This document shows positions 61,225 through 64,000 of a stretch of 64,000 bases of DNA, piece by piece. The notes under the pieces were generated by a model. The model did not search any database, was not told the DNA's origin, and was given only the letters and a program-made list of their open reading frames with translations. Both the position numbers and the translations under genes were made by a program. Numbering within the stretch: position 1 is the first letter of the stretch; every line of letters begins with the position of its first letter. This DNA comes from Frankiales bacterium (GTDB lineage Bacteria > Actinomycetota > Actinomycetes > JAFAQI01), in NCBI GenBank assembly GCA_025980325.1, contig JAICXQ010000002.1, positions 37,742 to 101,741 of the forward strand, given 5' to 3'.

Positions 61225-62591
61225 GCGCACACCTGCCCGGCTTCGTCATCGCCGGCACGCACAGCGGAGTCGGGAAGACGTCGATCTCGGTCGGGGTGAT
61301 GGCGGCGCTGCGCCGGCGTGGGTACGTCGTACAGCCGTTCAAGGTCGGCCCGGACTTCATCGACCCGGCCCATCACGCGATGGCATCCGGACGGGTGTCC
61401 CGCAACGTCGACGGATGGATGCTCACTCGCGACGCGAACCTCGACGTCGTCGCCCGCGCGGCCGGCGGCGCGGATGTCTGCGTCGTCGAAGGGATGATGG
61501 GCCTGTTCGACGGCGTCGACGGCGCATCGGAGGACGGCAGCACCGCGCAGATGACGAAGTGGCTCGGCCTGCCCGTCGTCATCGTCGTCGACGCGTATGC
61601 GCTGTCGCGCAGCGCCGGGGCGGTCGTCAAGGGGTACGCCGAATTCGATCCGGACGTCGATGTCGCCGGCGTGATCTACAACCGGGTCGGCAGCCCGACG
61701 CACCTCGACTGGCTCGTCGACGCGACCCGATCGGCGTCGACCGCGCCGGTGCTCGGCGGAGTTCCGCATGACAGCGAGATCGCCTTCCCGGAGCGGCAGC
61801 TCGGATTGGCGATGCCCGACCACGTTCGGACCCGGTCGTGGATCGAGGCGATGGCAGACGTGGTCGAGAAGCACGTCGACCTCGACGCGCTGCTCGCGAC
61901 GCGTTGGTGTGCACCAACCGGTCGGGTCGCGCGTTCCGCTGCCGATCCGGCGGCTGCTCGAGTGCGGATCGGTGTCGCGCGCGACGAGGCCTTTTGCTTC
62001 TACTACCAAGACAACCTCGACCTGCTGCACGACTGCGGCGCGACGCTGGTCGAATACTCGCCGCTGCGCGACCGGCTGCCGCCTGGTCTCGACGGGCTCT
62101 ACCTCGGTGGCGGCTACCCGGAACTGTTCGCCGCCCAACTCGCCGGCAACCGCGACGCAGTCGAGGACGTGCGCGCGTTCGCCGATGCCGGCAAGCCCGT
62201 CTACGCCGAGTGCGGTGGGCTCATGTATCTGTCCCGCGGCATAGAAGACAGCAGCGGCGAGAAGAACGAACTGTGCGGCGTGCTTCCCTTCTGGACGCAA
62301 CTCACCTCGATGCCGACCCTCGGATACGCCGACGTCATCGCGCGAGGCGACACGTGGTTACCGCGTGACGGTCGCGCGCGTGGTCAGACCTTCCACTACT
62401 CGCGTATCCACCCCGACGACGACTCGACGCTGCCGACGGCGTACCGCGTGCAGGTCAACGGCTCGACGGCCGACGAAGGGTTCGTCCGGCATCGCGTCAT
62501 CGCGAGCTACCTCCACGTGCACTGGGGAAGCAACCCGGCGTTTGCGAAAGCATTCGTCGACGCATGCCATGACCAGCCGCTCAAGCCGTGA
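61221..62591 (+). CDS. cobB: Cobyrinic acid a,c-diamide synthase
   Basis: GFVIAGTHSGVGKTSISVG; FKVGPDFIDPAHH; GLYLGGGYPELFA; KPVYAECGGLMYL; GTG start. Confidence 0.92.
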   Translation: MSAHLPGFVIAGTHSGVGKTSISVGVMAALRRRGYVVQPFKVGPDFIDPAHHAMASGRVSRNVDGWMLTRDANLDVVARAAGGADVCVVEGMMGLFDGVDGASEDGSTAQMTKWLGLPVVIVVDAYALSRSAGAVVKGYAEFDPDVDVAGVIYNRVGSPTHLDWLVDATRSASTAPVLGGVPHDSEIAFPERQLGLAMPDHVRTRSWIEAMADVVEKHVDLDALLATRWCAPTGRVARSAADPAAARVRIGVARDEAFCFYYQDNLDLLHDCGATLVEYSPLRDRLPPGLDGLYLGGGYPELFAAQLAGNRDAVEDVRAFADAGKPVYAECGGLMYLSRGIEDSSGEKNELCGVLPFWTQLTSMPTLGYADVIARGDTWLPRDGRARGQTFHYSRIHPDDDSTLPTAYRVQVNGSTADEGFVRHRVIASYLHVHWGSNPAFAKAFVDACHDQPLKP

Positions 62592-62642
62592 GCCACCGCC
62601 ATCACCTCAAGGCCGTGAACGACGACTCGGGGCAACCGTTCG

Positions 62643-63173
62643 TCAGGGCAGATCGAGCAGCGGCAGGAAAGCCCGCCACGGGCCGACCGCTTCGCCGTAC
62701 TCCTTCGCCATCGTCTTCACGATCTGGTTGACATGGTTCAGGTCGTGGACCATCCAGGTCGCGAGCAGTTGAGCCAGGCTCACCTCGCCGAAGTCGGGGT
62801 GCATGCCCCGCCGGTCGAGATCCCCCGGGCCGAGCAACAGCGCGAGCTCGTCGAGGTTGGTCCGCCGGGTCGAGGCGAACCGGTCCAGCAGCTCGCGCAC
62901 GGACCAGCCGGCGAACCTCGTGAAGCCGGCCTCGCGGTCGACCGGCTCGAAGACCGTGTCCGTTCCATGCTCGAGGATCACCTTGGTCCGGTCGATCCAG
63001 TCGCACTCCTCGACGTGCAGCAAGTGACCACAGACCTGGTACGGCGACCAGGCATCGGGCGCCTCGCGGCCGTGCAGCCAGACACTCGGAAGATCCGCCA
63101 GCATCGCGTCCAGCACCTGCGGCGTGCGGCCGAGCACTTCCCGAGCACTCTCGAGGTCGAACTCCATACTCAC
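62643..63173 (-). CDS. DinB-family protein
   Basis: WSPYQVCGHLLHVEECDWIDRTKVIL...LAQLLATWMVHDLNHVNQI. Confidence 0.85.
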   Translation of the reverse strand: MSMEFDLESAREVLGRTPQVLDAMLADLPSVWLHGREAPDAWSPYQVCGHLLHVEECDWIDRTKVILEHGTDTVFEPVDREAGFTRFAGWSVRELLDRFASTRRTNLDELALLLGPGDLDRRGMHPDFGEVSLAQLLATWMVHDLNHVNQIVKTMAKEYGEAVGPWRAFLPLLDLP

Positions 63174-63176
63174 TGC

Positions 63177-63425
63177 CTAGCCTCGCCGCCAGGTCCGGAA
63201 CTGAGCCACGATCCGCTCCCGCAGCGCGGGCGGGAGCGAGTCCTCACGCGCAACCTTGCCGGTGTGCCTGATCGTCTCGCGCATCTGGTCGAGGTACGTG
63301 CTGCAGCCGGCGCAGTAGGAGAGGTGGCGCTCGTAGCGCTGTTGCTCGTCGGGCGGCAGCGCGTCGTCGAGGTAGTCGGTGACGACCTCGGTCATCTCCT
63401 GGCAGCTGAATTCGTTGTTGTTCAC
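63177..63425 (-). CDS. Anti-sigma factor with zinc-finger motif
   Basis: RHLSYCAGCSTYLDQM (HxxxCxxC); coupled to an ECF sigma gene. Confidence 0.88.
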   Translation of the reverse strand: MNNNEFSCQEMTEVVTDYLDDALPPDEQQRYERHLSYCAGCSTYLDQMRETIRHTGKVAREDSLPPALRERIVAQFRTWRRG

Positions 63426-64000
63426 GGGGACTCGCCGGTCAGGTAATCCTCGAGCGCGGCACGGACCTTCGAGCGCGCACGGTGCAGAAGCACTCTCTGA
63501 TTGGTCTCGCTGATCTCAAGAACGCTACACACTTCGGCGGAGTCCCAGCCTTCGACGTCGCGCAGCGTGATCACGACCCGCTGGCCGTCCGGGAGGCTCG
63601 CGATCGTCTCGGCGATCAGGTTGCGTGTCTCGGCGGAAACGAGAGCGCTGTCCGGCTCGGCCGGCCAGGATCCCGGGAACGAAACCCAGCGGCCCGGATA
63701 CGGCGCGTTCGGGCCCTGGAAGCGGTCGGTGGGCAGGACCGGATCGTGGTTCGAACCGGCCTCGTGTGCGAGTTCGAGTGACGAGAAGGGGACGGTGCGC
63801 GCCTCGCGAACCGCGTGGGTTCGGGCGATGTTGGCCACGATCCGGAGCAGCCACGTCCTGAGGGCGGACCGGCCTTCGAACCGGTCGAGGCCGCGGAGCG
63901 CGCCGAGCCAGGCCTCCTGCACGACTTCGTCGGCGACCGCGTTCGAGCGCACGAACGTCAGCGCGACTCGGTGCATCGCGGCGCCGTAGGCGTCGACGAG
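63422..64000 (-). CDS. ECF RNA polymerase sigma factor (5' truncated by window edge)
   Basis: VADEVVQEAWLGALRGLDRFEGRSALRTWLLRIVANIARTHAVRE; frame stays open to base 64000. Confidence 0.9.
   Translation of the reverse strand, partial: LVDAYGAAMHRVALTFVRSNAVADEVVQEAWLGALRGLDRFEGRSALRTWLLRIVANIARTHAVREARTVPFSSLELAHEAGSNHDPVLPTDRFQGPNAPYPGRWVSFPGSWPAEPDSALVSAETRNLIAETIASLPDGQRVVITLRDVEGWDSAEVCSVLEISETNQRVLLHRARSKVRAALEDYLTGESP

Overview
High-GC actinobacterial-type chromosome segment, densely coding on both strands. I found no tRNA, rRNA, CRISPR array or intact transposase. Main content: (i) end of a GT4-like glycosyltransferase, a GH5-like secreted hydrolase, and a nucleotidyltransferase plus glycerol-1-phosphate dehydrogenase pair; (ii) cell-surface genes (LPFTG-anchored protein, L,D-transpeptidase, Fn3/M15-like peptidase, a tandem family of small secreted proteins); (iii) a subtilisin with a C-terminal (SSAWN)9 tail, apparently co-transcribed with a PAS-GGDEF-EAL protein and followed by a GGDEF/HD-GYP protein; (iv) a bc-type cytochrome b locus and a DoxX-Rieske fusion; (v) a roughly 9 kb DosR/DevR-type dormancy island (33-42 kb) with at least six GGGNC-N4-GNCCC-like boxes; (vi) a minus-strand five-gene cluster (47.4-57.7 kb) of a STAND NTPase, an FtsH-like protease, a double-AAA ATPase with an atypical Walker A (GKN), and two secreted beta-propeller proteins. 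The last is the best candidate here for an undescribed system. All product calls come from reading the translated sequence for motifs; no database search was run.
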